The notes beneath the pieces are model-generated. The model did no database searches and was not told the DNA's origin. It was given only the letters and a program-made list of their open reading frames with translations. Made by a program: the position numbers and the translations under genes. From Candidatus Solibacter sp. (GTDB lineage: Bacteria; Acidobacteriota; Terriglobia; Bryobacterales; Bryobacteraceae), in contig JAPKZC010000245.1 in assembly GCA_026394025.1 (NCBI GenBank), forward strand, positions 1 through 5,074: a stretch of 5,074 nt of DNA. The letters run 5' to 3'. Every line of letters starts with the position of its first letter. The stretch's first letter is position 1. Of this stretch, positions 5,061 through 5,074 are shown in pieces.

Positions 5061-5074
5061 ATGCAGCTTACTCC
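5061..5074 (+). CDS. Possible start of a gene leaving the window (partial)
   Basis: ATG at 5061 begins a frame reading MQLT and is cut by the window end. A GAGG Shine-Dalgarno (5048-5051) lies nine bases upstream, within the right arm of the inverted repeat. Five codons cannot identify a product. A transposase is a guess from position alone. Confidence 0.3.

Noticed and set aside
1..5074. CRISPR array, tRNA or rRNA genes
   Set aside because: No regularly spaced repeats, no tRNA cloverleaf signature and no rRNA-like stretch were seen on either strand.

Overview
The window is GC-rich, tightly coded bacterial DNA. The genes have mainly G/C third positions, ordinary Shine-Dalgarno sites where these are visible, and a lipoprotein with a classical lipobox. 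The gene mix would suit an environmental Gram-negative such as an Acidobacteriota member: a CpaF-type ATPase, a CspA-family protein, and a radical SAM enzyme paired with an unrecognised lipoprotein. No rRNA or diagnostic marker is present, so the lineage is only an inference.

Left part (1-1891). A possible plus-strand gene enters from the left and stops at 66, on the same CTAG that holds the stop of cpaF. cpaF (minus, 63-1424) is a complete secretion/pilus ATPase. No other Tad/Flp gene is adjacent inside the window, and cpaF seems to be the first gene of its transcript. A 467-base gene-free spacer separates it from the divergent cold-shock gene. The cpaF side of this spacer (1485-1556) holds three overlapping inverted repeats, one of them a perfect 9-bp hairpin. 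The other side holds a good sigma70-like promoter (1735-1763) and a GC-rich, structured leader of about 120 nt for csp.

Middle part (1892-4470). The csp gene (1892-2095) faces two minus-strand genes that probably form a two-gene operon. A radical SAM enzyme with a shortened SPASM/twitch-like C-terminus (3439-4470) comes first. After a 42-base spacer with two small hairpins comes a secreted lipoprotein of unknown family (2317-3396). The 221-base convergent spacer has one clear stem-loop and no classical terminator.

Right part (4471-5074). This region holds no intact gene. A minus-strand stretch (about 4612-4990) reads like a decayed coding sequence, with plausible protein segments in two frames and an internal stop. 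It ends at a large imperfect inverted repeat (4999-5060), followed by a Shine-Dalgarno site and an ATG (5061) that runs off the window. The simplest reading is the end of a mobile element inserted next to, or into, a now decaying gene. The most interesting points are the unassigned radical SAM/lipoprotein pair, the cpaF leader with mutually exclusive hairpins, and this element boundary.
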